Origin: Paenibacillus oralis
Lineage (GTDB): Bacteria; Bacillota; Bacilli; Paenibacillales; Paenibacillaceae
NCBI RefSeq assembly: GCF_003863965.1
Contig: NZ_RRCN01000001.1
Location: 3,802,304 to 3,866,303, forward strand
Direction: 5' to 3'
DNA length: 64,000 bases
Below the pieces are notes generated by a model that was given only the letters and a program-made list of their open reading frames with translations, was not told the origin of the DNA and did not search any database. This document shows positions 14,990 to 23,884 of the stretch, piece by piece; the stretch's first letter is position 1, and each line of letters begins with the position of its first letter. A program made the position numbers and the translations under genes.

Positions 14990-15934
14990 ATGCAAATAAA
15001 TCGGCTGTTTGGGATTGTTTATTTGTTGATGGAACGCAAAACCGTGACGGCGGCTGAACTTGCCGAACGTTTTGAGGTGTCGGCGCGAACGATATACCGG
15101 GATATCGATACGCTTAGCGCTGCGGGTATCCCCGTGTTTTGCAGCAAAGGGAAAGGCGGAGGGATCGGTTTGCTGCCGGATTTTGTGCTCAATAAATCAC
15201 TGTTATCCGAAGCGGAGCAAAACGAGATTCTGTTCGGGCTGCAAAGCCTTGCGGCCACAAATGCCGAGCAAACCGGGGAAGTGCTGGCCAAGTTGAGCAG
15301 CCTGTTCCGGCGGGAAGAAGTGAACTGGATCGACGTCGATTTTTCGCATTGGGAAAGCGGTGAAGCGGAACGGCGGAAATTCGGGATGCTGAAGACGGCG
15401 ATCCTGGAGCGGCGGCGGATTTCTTTTACCTATTACAATTCGAACGGAGAACAAACGCAAAGGCAGGCCGATCCGCTGAAGCTGCATTTTAAAAATAAGT
15501 CCTGGTATTTGCAGGGCTATTGCCTGCAAAAACAAACGCCCCGCACGTTCAAAATCAGCCGGATGGAGGCGGTCGCGTTCACCGGCGAGCATTTTGAGCG
15601 GAGGGAGGGCGAGGTTCCCGACCTTGTGTCGTCCTCACGGGAAACGGCGCCGCTTGTTCGTCTGGAGCTGTGGTTCTCGCCGCGTTTGGCTTTTCGTATT
15701 CATGATGAATTTGACCGGACCTCTGTCCATACAAACGAGGACGGCAGCTTTCGGGTTACGGTCAGTTATCCGGAAAACGGTTGGGTGTACGGGTACCTGC
15801 TGTCTTTTGGCGAAGACGTCCGGGTGATCTCCCCGCCCCATGTCCGGCAGATCCTGAGAGACAAAGCCGAAAAAATCGCAAAAATGTATCAAAACCCTTC
15901 TGAATATGACATACAGTCGTCATATTATGATTGA
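14990..15934 (+). CDS. YafY-type transcriptional regulator (HTH plus WYL)
   Basis: 314 residues. A winged HTH_11 fills residues 1-60 (LAERFEVSARTIYRDIDTLS, then AAGIPVFCSKGKGGGIGLLP), a linker follows, and a WYL domain lies at about 130-210 (ISFTYYNSNGE, WYLQGYCLQKQTPRTFKISR) with a C-terminal WCX extension. WYL domains sense a ligand and switch the HTH. It is 36 bases upstream of a GyrI-like gene, and similar inverted repeats precede both, so it probably regulates itself and its neighbour. AAGGGGGAAG precedes the ATG. Confidence 0.9.
   Translation: MQINRLFGIVYLLMERKTVTAAELAERFEVSARTIYRDIDTLSAAGIPVFCSKGKGGGIGLLPDFVLNKSLLSEAEQNEILFGLQSLAATNAEQTGEVLAKLSSLFRREEVNWIDVDFSHWESGEAERRKFGMLKTAILERRRISFTYYNSNGEQTQRQADPLKLHFKNKSWYLQGYCLQKQTPRTFKISRMEAVAFTGEHFERREGEVPDLVSSSRETAPLVRLELWFSPRLAFRIHDEFDRTSVHTNEDGSFRVTVSYPENGWVYGYLLSFGEDVRVISPPHVRQILRDKAEKIAKMYQNPSEYDIQSSYYD
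15907..15922. promoter_or_regulatory. Second copy of the WYL-type operator
   Basis: TGACATACAGTCGTCA (TGACA-N6-CGTCA) lies in the last codons of the regulator gene, followed by TACAAT at 15935-15940 as a possible -10 for the GyrI-like gene. One arm base differs from the site at 14909. Confidence 0.5.
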
Positions 15935-15970
15935 TACAATGGCTCCATTAAAGAAGGGAGTGTACAAGAA

Positions 15971-16714
15971 ATGGCGGAATTGAAATTGAAGTATGCGGAA
16001 GAGTTTACGGTGGCCGGAAAATTTGGTCAAGGAAAAGCGGACGAGGGACCTCAGTGGATTGTCCCCCTTTGGGAGCAAGCGAACGGAGCGTATTCCCAGA
16101 TTCAGGACATCGCCCTCAAGAACGAAAGCGGGGCGCCTAAGGGAATGTGGGGCCTGATGGGCCACCCCGACAACTATTTGGGACGGTGGGACGACCAAGG
16201 CCTCTATCTGGCCGGGTGCGAAGTAAGGCCGGACGCCAAGGTTCCGGAAGGATGGACGAAATGGACGGTTCCGGCGCACACGTATCTGGTGGGGGACTGC
16301 AGCGGAACGGCTTATGGCGAGTTGTTTCAGCAAACGATTGAACAATATTTGCCCAAGCATGGACTGCAGTTGACCGGCGCCGTGCATGAGCATTATCCGG
16401 AACCGGGAAATCCGGCGCATGTGGAGCTGTATTTTCCGGTCGCCAAGGGTCAATTGTTCTGCCAAAGCTGCGGCATGCCGCTGACAAACAACGAGGAACT
16501 CGGCACGGAACAAGGCGGAGAGGCAAACTATGAGTATTGCGGTTACTGCTACCGGGACGGGGCGTTTACGAGCGATTCGTCCATGGAGGAGATGATCGAG
16601 TTGTGCCTGAAATATGGCGCCGAATCGGGGGCGGAATTTTTTGCGGACCGTGAACAGGCCAAAGCGCGGATGCAGGCGTGGTTTCCGACGCTGAAGCGCT
16701 GGAAGCGGGACTAG
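15971..16714 (+). CDS. GyrI-like effector-binding protein with zinc ribbon
   Basis: 247 residues. Residues 1-155 are a GyrI/AraC effector-binding fold (KLKYAEEFTVAGKFGQGKAD, then GQWDxxG-like WGLMGHP, EHYPEPGNPAHVELYFPV), which binds small hydrophobic compounds. Residues 160-205 are a zinc ribbon (LFCQSCGMPL and YCGYCYRDGAF), and the rest is helical. The arrangement is that of a stand-alone ligand-binding or drug-sequestering protein co-expressed with a YafY regulator. GAAGGGAGTG precedes the ATG. Confidence 0.85.
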   Translation: MAELKLKYAEEFTVAGKFGQGKADEGPQWIVPLWEQANGAYSQIQDIALKNESGAPKGMWGLMGHPDNYLGRWDDQGLYLAGCEVRPDAKVPEGWTKWTVPAHTYLVGDCSGTAYGELFQQTIEQYLPKHGLQLTGAVHEHYPEPGNPAHVELYFPVAKGQLFCQSCGMPLTNNEELGTEQGGEANYEYCGYCYRDGAFTSDSSMEEMIELCLKYGAESGAEFFADREQAKARMQAWFPTLKRWKRD

Positions 16715-16786
16715 CGGGAATAAACTAAGGAGAGGGGCAGTTAGAAAATGACCAGCTGCCCGCGCGGATGGAGCCTCACGGCGCGA

Positions 16787-16993
16787 TTAGTCCGCTTTAG
16801 TCGGATGGATGACCTTCACCCGGCCCACTTGGCCGTCCTGAAGCCGCACCTTGATGCCGTGAGGATGGGTGGGCGAATTCGTCAGGATGTCTTTCACCAC
16901 GCCGCGGGTCAGGCGGCCGGTGGGCTGGTCTTTTTTCAGGACGATATCGACGGTCAGGCCGGGAGAGATGTTTTTGCGTTCGTTGCCGTTCAT
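16787..16993 (-). CDS. ywbE: YwbE-family protein
   Basis: 68 residues, MNGNERKNISPGLTVDIVLK followed by GVVKDILTNSPTHPHGIKVR, the whole of the small conserved YwbE family, whose function is unknown. It is a compact beta fold with no membrane part. AAGGAG lies 8 bases before the chosen ATG; an in-frame extension upstream overlaps the pheS promoter region and lacks a start signal. Confidence 0.9.
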   Translation of the reverse strand: MNGNERKNISPGLTVDIVLKKDQPTGRLTRGVVKDILTNSPTHPHGIKVRLQDGQVGRVKVIHPTKAD

Positions 16994-17055
16994 GCGGTTG
17001 TACTCCTTGTGTGGTATAGATTGCTGAGATAAACATACCATATTTACGTAGCGGC

Positions 17056-17084
17056 TTGCCAATGGCGGCAAGTTTGCATATAAT
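17056..17084 (+). promoter_or_regulatory. Promoter of pheST
   Basis: TTGCCA (17056-17061), 17 bp spacer, TATAAT (17079-17084). CTTGCC and GGCAAG at 17055-17072 also form a small palindrome. Confidence 0.75.
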
Positions 17085-17147
17085 AGCAGTTAAGTCGAAA
17101 GCGCGTCCCGTCACGGGCGCAGCCGCGAATGATCATGCACGAAATGC

Positions 17148-17500
17148 GATGATGGAGAAGAGTAAGCAGAAGCCTCCTTACAGGGAGGGGAAGCCGGAGA
17201 TTGAGAGCGTCCCCACGGAAACAGGCTGCCGAAGTTCGCTCCGGAGCAGTTCCTTGAACCGCTAATGCTTCCGCCGATTCAATCGGCGAGGGCCGGCGCA
17301 GTAGAGGATACCGGCTACGATCCGTTATATCGTTAAAGTGAGAGCTGCAGGAAGTACCGACACATCGCTTGGCCGAAGTTTTGCGCAGATTTGGCGCTAA
17401 TTTTGCCGAAGCCTCGGGAAATGCCGGTCATGACGGGCTCTAACAAGGGTGGTACCACGGTCTTTTCGTCCCTTTTGGGAGAAAAGGCCTTTTTATTTTG
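17148..17500 (+). ncRNA. T-box leader of pheST
   Basis: A long leader with the T-box signature AAGGGTGGTACCACGG at 17445-17460, an AGTA motif near 17160 in stem I, and the terminator formed by GGTCTTTTCGTCCC and GGGAGAAAAGGCC followed by TTTTTATTTT (17459-17500). Phe (TTC) triplets at 17235 and 17251 are candidate specifier codons. Uncharged tRNA-Phe is expected to favour the antiterminator and allow pheST transcription. Confidence 0.93.
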
Positions 17501-17519
17501 CCTGAGGAGGAAAAAATTC

Positions 17520-18554
17520 ATGAAAGAACGTTTGGAAGCACTCAAACACGAAGCGTTGGAGCAACTGGGTAAAGTTGCGGATGCTGGGCAGCTTAACGAC
17601 CTGCGGGTCAAATATTTGGGCAAAAAAGGAGCGCTGACGGAAATCCTGCGCGGCATGGGATCGTTAAGCGCGGAGGAGCGCCCGGTCATCGGACAGATCG
17701 GCAACGAGGTGCGGTCGGCGATCGAGACGCTGATCGAAGAGAAGCAGGCGCATTTTGAGCGGCTTGAGACGGAGGCGCGCCTGACCGCCGAGAAGGTCGA
17801 CGTGACGCTGCCGGGACGCCCGCTGAAGCAGGGAGCGATTCATCCGTTGAATCAGGTCATCCAGCAGATCGAGGATATTTTTATCGGCATGGGCTATTCT
17901 ATCGCGGAAGGGCCGGAGGTCGAGACCGATTATTACAACTTTGAAGCGCTGAATCTGCCGAAAAACCATCCCGCCCGCGACATGCAGGATTCGTTTTACC
18001 TCACCGACGATCTGCTGATGCGGACGCAAACGTCGCCGGTGCAGGCGCGCACGATGGAAGCGATGAAAGGCGAAGTGCCGGTCAAAATCATCTGCCCGGG
18101 CCGGGTGTTCCGGCGCGATGACGATGATGCGACCCACTCGTTCCAGTTCCATCAAATTGAAGGACTTGTCGTCGGCAAAAACATCCGGATGAGCGACCTC
18201 AAAGGTACGCTGCTGGAATTCACGCGCAAAATGTTCGGGCCGCACACGCAAATCCGCTTGCGTCCGAGCTTCTTCCCGTTCACGGAGCCAAGCGTAGAGG
18301 TGGACGTAACGTGCATGAAATGCGGCGGCGGCGGCTGCCGGGTGTGCAAGCACACCGGATGGCTGGAAATTCTCGGCAGCGGCATGGTTCATCCGCGCGT
18401 GCTGGAGATGAGCGGGTACGATCCCGAGCAGTACAGCGGTTTTGCGTTCGGGATGGGCGTGGAACGGATCGCGCTGCTGAAATACGGAGTGGACGACATT
18501 CGTTATTTCTACAATAATGATCAGCGTTTCCTGCAGCAGTTTGCCAGAGTTTAA
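17520..18554 (+). CDS. pheS: Phenylalanyl-tRNA synthetase alpha subunit
   Basis: 344 residues, normal length. An N-terminal coiled coil (residues 1-90, tRNA contact) precedes the class II catalytic core: motif 1 [13 protein letters not shown], motif 2 [20 protein letters not shown], and motif 3 with [17 protein letters not shown]. It forms an alpha2-beta2 enzyme with PheT that charges tRNA-Phe. The start is the ATG behind GAGGAGGAAAAAATTC, after the T-box terminator; the longer frame runs through the leader. Confidence 0.97.
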   Translation: MKERLEALKHEALEQLGKVADAGQLNDLRVKYLGKKGALTEILRGMGSLSAEERPVIGQIGNEVRSAIETLIEEKQAHFERLETEARLTAEKVDVTLPGRPLKQGAIHPLNQVIQQIEDIFIGMGYSIAEGPEVETDYYNFEALNLPKNHPARDMQDSFYLTDDLLMRTQTSPVQARTMEAMKGEVPVKIICPGRVFRRDDDDATHSFQFHQIEGLVVGKNIRMSDLKGTLLEFTRKMFGPHTQIRLRPSFFPFTEPSVEVDVTCMKCGGGGCRVCKHTGWLEILGSGMVHPRVLEMSGYDPEQYSGFAFGMGVERIALLKYGVDDIRYFYNNDQRFLQQFARV

Positions 18555-18578
18555 TTTTGGAAGAGGGAAGGGATTACG

Positions 18579-21029
18579 ATGAAAGTATCAACCGAATGGT
18601 TGTCCGATTATATATCGCTGGATGGGGTCGACATTGAAGAACTGGCGGAGCAAATCACGCGTTCGGGAATTGAGATCGATTCCGTCGAAAACCGTAACAA
18701 AGGCGTATCAAACGTGGTCGTCGGTTACGTTAAAAGCAAGGAAAAACATCCGGATGCCGACAAGCTGAACGTTTGTATCGTCGACGCCGGGCAGGAAGAG
18801 GAACTGCAAATCGTCTGCGGCGCGAAAAACGTCGCCGCCGGCCAGAAGGTGCCGGTCGCGCTCGTCGGCGCCAAGCTGCCGGGCGGGCTCGAGATCAAAA
18901 AGGCGAAGCTGCGCGGCGTCCCTTCGCAAGGGATGATCTGTTCCGCCAAAGAGCTCGGCATGAACGACAAGCTGCTGCCGAAGGAGCAGCAGGAGGGCAT
19001 CCTGGTGCTGCCGGAGGACGCCAAGATCGGAACGCCGATCGCGGGGCTGCTGGGCCTGGACGATCAGGTGCTCGATTTCGATCTCACGCCGAACCGCTCC
19101 GATTGCCTCAGCATGCTGGGGGCGGCGTATGAAGTCGGCGCGATCCTGGGCCGCGACGTGAAGCTGCCGCACCCGGAGAAAGAGCTGATCGAATTCGCTC
19201 AGCCCGCCAACGAGCGGATCGCCGTCAAGGTCGAGGCTTCCGAGCTGTGCAGCCGTTATGCCGTCCGCTGCATTTCCGGCGTTAAAATCGGTCCGTCGCC
19301 GCTGTGGATGCAAAACCGGCTGATGGCCGCCGGGATCCGTCCGCTCAGCAACGTTGTGGACATTACCAACTACGTCATGCTGGAGTACGGACAACCGCTG
19401 CACGCGTTTGACGCCGACAAAATCGCCGGCGGGCAAATCGGCGTCCGCCAGTCGCGCGAGGGCGAAAAGCTGGTGACTTTGGACGGACAGGAACGCGAAC
19501 TGGAGCCAGGGGCGCTGCTTATCGTGGACGGTGACGATAAGCCGGTAGGTCTGGCCGGCGTCATGGGAGGCCTCGACTCGGAGGTGACGGACCAGACGGT
19601 CAACATCGTGCTTGAGTCGGCGAAATTCGACGGCGGATCGGTGCGGAAGACGTCGCGTACGCTGGGGCTTCGCTCGGAAGCTTCGCAGCGCTTCGAGAAA
19701 GAGGTTGACCCGTCCTCCGTCATTCCCGCGCTGAACCGCGCCGCCGAGCTGATGGCCAAATATGCCGGGGGCAACGTCTGCAAGGGCATCGTAGAGGTCG
19801 TCAACCAGGAGCCGCAGGAACAGGTGGTTACTTTGTCCCTTCGCAAGCTGAACGATTACCTGGGAACGGACATTTCTACGCTGGAGACGAAAACGATTCT
19901 GACCCGGCTTGGCTTCGCCAGCGCTGATCTTCCCGAGGATGCGCTGGATGTGCGGATTCCGACCCGGCGGGGAGACATCACCCGGGATGTGGATTTGATC
20001 GAAGAGGTCGCCCGGCTTTACGGCTATGACAATATCCCGTCCACGCTGATCGAAGGCCCGACCACGGCCGGGGGTTACACGAAGCCGCAGGCGCTGCGGC
20101 GGGCAATCCGCGGTTTGCTGGTTCATGGCGGCTGGCAGGAAGTGCTCGGCTATTCCTTCATTCGGGAGGGAGCTGCGCGGAAATTTCCGCAGCTTGGCGG
20201 TGGCGGCCATGAGGTTAAACTGGCGATGCCGATGAGCGAGGAACGCAGCACTTTGCGGAGCAGCCTGCTGCCGGGTATGATCGATATTGCCGTATATAAC
20301 CGCAACCGTAAGCAGGAAAATCTGGCGATGTTCGAAATCGGCGGCGTGTTCGTGACGGAGGAAGAGAAGCTGACGAAGCAGCCGGACGAACTGCCTGCGC
20401 TTGGCCTGCTGCTGACCGGCGAGCGCCAGTCGAAGCGCTGGAACACACCGGCGGAGATGGTCGATTTCTTCGATTTGAAAGGCGCGCTGGAAAGCCTGTT
20501 CGATTATCTCGGGCTGAGCGGCCGCGTGACCTATGCGGCGGATCAGCCGCAAGGCTTCCATCCAGGGCGTTCGGCCTCCATATATTTGCAGACGGAGGGC
20601 GAAAAACGCTGGCTCGGCTCACTGGGACAAATTCATCCGGAGCTCCAGCGGGAATTGGATCTGGACGATACGTATGTGGCCGAGCTGCTGCTGAAGCCGA
20701 TTTACGAATATGCCGGAGAACCGGTCGTATACCGTGAACTGCCCCGTTTCCCGGCGATGCAAAGGGATATCGCCGTCGTCGTTGCGGACGATGTCGAAGC
20801 CGGCGCGCTGATCGCCGAAATCCGGCAAACGGCGGGCGAGCTGCTGGAAGACGTGCAAGTGTTTGACGTATTTACCGGTTCCAAACTGGGAGAAGGTAAA
20901 AAGAGCGTGGCATTGTCCCTGGTGTATCGTCACAAGGAACGGACACTGACGGACGAAGAGGTGACGGCGGTCCATGATCGGGTTGTGGCCGGACTGACGC
21001 AAACTTTTGCCGCCGAACTTAGAAAATAG
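18579..21029 (+). CDS. pheT: Phenylalanyl-tRNA synthetase beta subunit
   Basis: 816 residues, usual length. It has an EMAP-type tRNA-binding domain (residues about 40-150, VGYVKSKEKHPDADKLNVC), then B3/4 editing, B5, a core pseudo-catalytic domain and a C-terminal ferredoxin-fold anticodon-binding domain (PRFPAMQRDIAVVV). The B3/4 domain removes Tyr mis-charged to tRNA-Phe. It follows pheS by 24 bases. Confidence 0.97.
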   Translation: MKVSTEWLSDYISLDGVDIEELAEQITRSGIEIDSVENRNKGVSNVVVGYVKSKEKHPDADKLNVCIVDAGQEEELQIVCGAKNVAAGQKVPVALVGAKLPGGLEIKKAKLRGVPSQGMICSAKELGMNDKLLPKEQQEGILVLPEDAKIGTPIAGLLGLDDQVLDFDLTPNRSDCLSMLGAAYEVGAILGRDVKLPHPEKELIEFAQPANERIAVKVEASELCSRYAVRCISGVKIGPSPLWMQNRLMAAGIRPLSNVVDITNYVMLEYGQPLHAFDADKIAGGQIGVRQSREGEKLVTLDGQERELEPGALLIVDGDDKPVGLAGVMGGLDSEVTDQTVNIVLESAKFDGGSVRKTSRTLGLRSEASQRFEKEVDPSSVIPALNRAAELMAKYAGGNVCKGIVEVVNQEPQEQVVTLSLRKLNDYLGTDISTLETKTILTRLGFASADLPEDALDVRIPTRRGDITRDVDLIEEVARLYGYDNIPSTLIEGPTTAGGYTKPQALRRAIRGLLVHGGWQEVLGYSFIREGAARKFPQLGGGGHEVKLAMPMSEERSTLRSSLLPGMIDIAVYNRNRKQENLAMFEIGGVFVTEEEKLTKQPDELPALGLLLTGERQSKRWNTPAEMVDFFDLKGALESLFDYLGLSGRVTYAADQPQGFHPGRSASIYLQTEGEKRWLGSLGQIHPELQRELDLDDTYVAELLLKPIYEYAGEPVVYRELPRFPAMQRDIAVVVADDVEAGALIAEIRQTAGELLEDVQVFDVFTGSKLGEGKKSVALSLVYRHKERTLTDEEVTAVHDRVVAGLTQTFAAELRK

Positions 21030-21041
21030 CAGGAATTGGGC

Positions 21042-21096
21042 AAAGTCACATCGAATCAATTGTAAGATAACCGATTCGATGTGACTTTCGTTTAAT
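21042..21096 (+). terminator. Terminator of pheST
   Basis: A 16 bp perfect stem (AAAGTCACATCGAATC / GATTCGATGTGACTTT) followed by CGTTTAATTT. Confidence 0.85.
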
Positions 21097-21147
21097 TTAT
21101 AAAAGACATCTTAGATCTAAGCCCAGGACCGAAGGAGGCACATAGCT

Positions 21148-22728
21148 TTGAGTAACCAAGGCCGAATTAGCGTAAGTGTGGAAATATATGGCACTTCTTA
21201 TAAAATCGTAGGCAGCAGCACCGATTATATGAAGCAGGTGGCCCGCCGCGTAGACGGGCTGATGCACAGCATTGCCCAGGCTTATCCGCATCTCGATATA
21301 TCGCGTTTGGCGGTGCTCGCGGCGGTTCGCATGGCCGAAGAGGCGGTCAAAACGGATCAACTGCAAAGCGAACTGCAAAATGCCAAGCAGGAGAAAGCCA
21401 TGATCGCGCAGGAGAACTCCGCGTTGCAGGGACTCCATGCCAAGCAGGAAGATGTGTACAAAGCGCTTCAGGAGGAGCATCACAGGCTGAAGGAGGAGAA
21501 GAAGCTGCTGGCCGACCAGGCAGAGAAGCTGGAGGCGGCGCTGCAGGCGCAGGACGGCGAAGTGCGCAAGGGGAAGAGCCGCATTCAGGAGCTGGAGCGG
21601 CAATTAAATGAGCAGCGGGGCAGCAACTCGCAGCTGCAGGCCAAATTGCGCCAGACCGAACAGTTGACGGTTAAGGAGAAGGAAGAGCGCGAGAAGCTGC
21701 AGAAGCAGCTTAGCGAAGCGCTGCAGCGGGAGCAGTCTGCCAAAGCGGCCGAACAGCAGGCCACGCAGAACGCCAAAGCAGCCGAACAACAGGCCGCGCA
21801 GAATTGTGCCAAGCTGGAGGAGCAGGTTAAGCGGCTTAAGGAGCTGCTCCAGACGTCCGAAGCGAAAGCCCAGAAGCTGCAGCAGCAGCTGCAGGAGGCA
21901 GGTGCGCAGCAGAACAAGCTTCGTGCGGATGCCGCCGCCGCCGTGCAGAGCGAAAAATCGTGGCAGAAGCTGGCCGATAAACGAAGCGAAGAGCTTAGCC
22001 GCCTGGAAATCAGCTTACTGGAGGCGGAAGGCCGCAGCGAGCAACTGGAGGAACAAGCCCGTTCCGCCGCCGCGGATCTGGTGAATGTCCGTGAGCGGCT
22101 GCAGTCGGAAGAGGACAACGCGCGCGTGTTAGCGGACGAATTGGATTCGCTTCGCCAGCGGCTTGAGGAGGCCTCCCGCGAACGGGAGACGGCGCTCCAT
22201 ATGGCAAGTATGGCCGAGGAAGAGAAACAGCAGATGGCGGCGGAACTCAGCCGGCTGCATGACCGGCTGCAGGATATGAACGTGGAGCTGCAGGAACATG
22301 CCGAACGGGAGGAGCGGATGGACCAGCTCCGGGAAGCCGCGGAAAAGCGGGAACAGGAGCTTAAGGAGCGATGGGCGTCCACCGAGCGCGAGCTTGAGGC
22401 GTGGCACGGGAAGGAATCCGAGCTGCTGCGCCAACTGGATGAGTGGCAGCAGGAAAGCGCGGCCGGCAGCGAACGCGTGGTTCAATTGTCGAACGATTAC
22501 CAGCAACTGGAGGAAGAAAAGCAGCGGCTGGCCGAAGAGTTTCAGCAAATTTCCGAGCATTACGAAATCATTTCGCATGAATACCGCTTGCTGAAGGTAG
22601 AACGCGAAGCCGAGCGCGAGACGTTTGAGAAACGGGAAGAGGAGCACCGCCGGCTGCAGGAGGATTACGCGAAGCTGCAGACGGAATTTAACGAATGGAT
22701 CGAGCTGATCGAGCAGGATCAGTCCTGA
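21148..22728 (+). CDS. zapA: ZapA with a very long coiled-coil extension
   Basis: 526 residues. Only the first 85 or so match ZapA, the FtsZ-bundling cell division protein (RISVSVEIYGTSYKIVGSST, then AVLAAVRMAEEAV). The remaining 440 residues are a Glu/Lys/Gln/Leu/Ala-rich coiled coil without obvious breaks, ending NEWIELIEQDQS. Bacillus ZapA is only about 85 residues. It sits after pheT as in Bacillus. The start is TTG 21148, 9 bases after GAAGGAGG. The tail could be a spacer or scaffold at the division ring (inference). Composition matches neighbouring genes, so recent transfer is unlikely. Confidence 0.88.
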   Translation: MSNQGRISVSVEIYGTSYKIVGSSTDYMKQVARRVDGLMHSIAQAYPHLDISRLAVLAAVRMAEEAVKTDQLQSELQNAKQEKAMIAQENSALQGLHAKQEDVYKALQEEHHRLKEEKKLLADQAEKLEAALQAQDGEVRKGKSRIQELERQLNEQRGSNSQLQAKLRQTEQLTVKEKEEREKLQKQLSEALQREQSAKAAEQQATQNAKAAEQQAAQNCAKLEEQVKRLKELLQTSEAKAQKLQQQLQEAGAQQNKLRADAAAAVQSEKSWQKLADKRSEELSRLEISLLEAEGRSEQLEEQARSAAADLVNVRERLQSEEDNARVLADELDSLRQRLEEASRERETALHMASMAEEEKQQMAAELSRLHDRLQDMNVELQEHAEREERMDQLREAAEKREQELKERWASTERELEAWHGKESELLRQLDEWQQESAAGSERVVQLSNDYQQLEEEKQRLAEEFQQISEHYEIISHEYRLLKVEREAERETFEKREEEHRRLQEDYAKLQTEFNEWIELIEQDQS

Positions 22729-22747
22729 CGTTTTAAACGCACCGTAA

Positions 22748-22790
22748 ACAGCAAGAGCCCCGGCGTACGGCCGCGGGCTCTTGCTGTCCC
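22748..22790. terminator. Hairpin between zapA and the cupredoxin gene
   Basis: ACAGCAAGAGCCC and GGGCTCTTGCTGT are a perfect 13 bp stem between convergent genes. The T run is weak on both strands. Confidence 0.7.
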
Positions 22791-22795
22791 CACGG

Positions 22796-23173
22796 TTATT
22801 CGACGATAATTTTGGAAATCATCGTGCTGTGTCCGGAGCCGCACATGACGGAGCAGGACATTTCAAATTCCCCGGCTTCCTTCGGGATGATGACGGCGGA
22901 GTCGTTTTTGCGGTCAAGCTGCAGCTTCAAACCCGGTACAAGTACGCCGTGATTGCCCGAGGCGTTTTTGAACACGATTTTGACGGGTACGTCTTTTTTT
23001 AGATGGTATTCGGCTTGGTCAAACTGATAATTGGACGCTTCGATCACGAGTTCAGCTTCGGGCTGAATATTGCTTTCGGCCGCGCTGCCGTTTCCGGCGG
23101 AATTCCCGCTGCCGCAGGCGGATAAAACCAAAAGCATAATAGCGCATGCGAATAAAGCAATACTTTTCTTCAC
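22796..23173 (-). CDS. Cupredoxin lipoprotein with CuA-type copper motif
   Basis: 125 residues. The signal peptide ends in the lipobox LSAC, so it is anchored outside the membrane by a lipidated Cys. The cupredoxin fold carries an upstream His (ASGNHGVLV) and CSVMCGSGHSTM, the CxxxCxxxHxxM pattern of the CuA site of cytochrome c oxidase subunit II. There are no oxidase membrane helices and no oxidase genes nearby, so it may be a copper carrier or electron-transfer protein (inference). GTG 23173 is preferred because GTGGGGGGGAT lies before it. Confidence 0.85.
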   Translation of the reverse strand: MKKSIALFACAIMLLVLSACGSGNSAGNGSAAESNIQPEAELVIEASNYQFDQAEYHLKKDVPVKIVFKNASGNHGVLVPGLKLQLDRKNDSAVIIPKEAGEFEMSCSVMCGSGHSTMISKIIVE

Positions 23174-23278
23174 GATAATCCCCCCCACAATTCAAATATT
23201 TTGTGACAATTTTAAGAATATCATATCGTAATTTGCGGGGGAACACCGAGGACAGGTATGAATAATTATTGAACAAAT

Positions 23279-23331
23279 GAAAAGCGGCCGCCCCAGGCAG
23301 CTGCATGCTGCATAAGGACGACCGCCTTTTC
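23279..23331 (-). terminator. Probable terminator of the holin-like gene
   Basis: On the minus strand AAAAGGCGGTCGTCC pairs with GGGGCGGCCGCTTTT (imperfect) and is followed by a short T-rich stretch. Confidence 0.6.
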
Positions 23332-23358
23332 CTGCTCCGCCATGAGCGGGTAGAGACA

Positions 23359-23727
23359 TCAGCGGGTTGCTCTGTCTTTGTCTCTGCCTGCCTCAAACGG
23401 CGTAGCGACCGGGATGAACAGGTCGATAATCCCGATCACGAGGGCGGCAAGCAGCGCTCCGATAATGGAGACGGAAACGCCGGCAATAATGAACTGGGCA
23501 AGCCAGATCACAAGCGCACTCGTTAGAAAACCGACGATTCCGCGGCCAAACGGGGTAACCCGCTTCCCGAAAATGCCTTCAATGGCCCAACCGAGAAGTG
23601 CGATTACGAGAGCCAGCAGCAAAGCGCTGCCGAATCCGCCGATACTGAATTGCGGTACAAGCCATCCCACCACGAGCAATACAATGGCGGAGACGATGAA
23701 TCGCACGACGTGTCCCAGAAATTGCAT
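23359..23727 (-). CDS. Phage holin family IV / YvlD-like membrane protein
   Basis: 122 residues with four hydrophobic helices (FIVSAIVLLVVGWLVPQFSI, ALLLALVIALLGWAIEGIF, GIVGFLTSALVIWLAQFII, SIIGALLAALVIGIIDLFIP), the pattern of PF04020. Bacillus YvlD of this family belongs to the envelope-stress response; it is not evidence of a phage. AAAAGGAGG precedes the chosen ATG. It stands alone, divergent from mutS2. Confidence 0.85.
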   Translation of the reverse strand: MQFLGHVVRFIVSAIVLLVVGWLVPQFSIGGFGSALLLALVIALLGWAIEGIFGKRVTPFGRGIVGFLTSALVIWLAQFIIAGVSVSIIGALLAALVIGIIDLFIPVATPFEAGRDKDRATR

Positions 23728-23884
23728 TGGTACATAGCCTCCTTTTAAATGTAAGTACGTTTGGCTATACGTAATTATCATGTTCCGCAAGGCGCTATCT
23801 TATGTGTGCCCCTTCGCAAAATAGCGAAAAATGAGCGGTTTCGGTTATAATGGGATCATAGCCCGAGGGGAGTTGTGAACGTTC

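Noticed and set aside
18708..20561. 617-codon open frame antisense to pheT
   Set aside because: It lies wholly inside pheT, whose motifs and ribosome binding site are clear. Long antisense frames are expected in GC-rich coding DNA; the product has no recognisable domain.
23359..23727. Prophage signal from a holin-family protein
   Set aside because: The family includes YvlD-like stress proteins, and no other phage gene is nearby.
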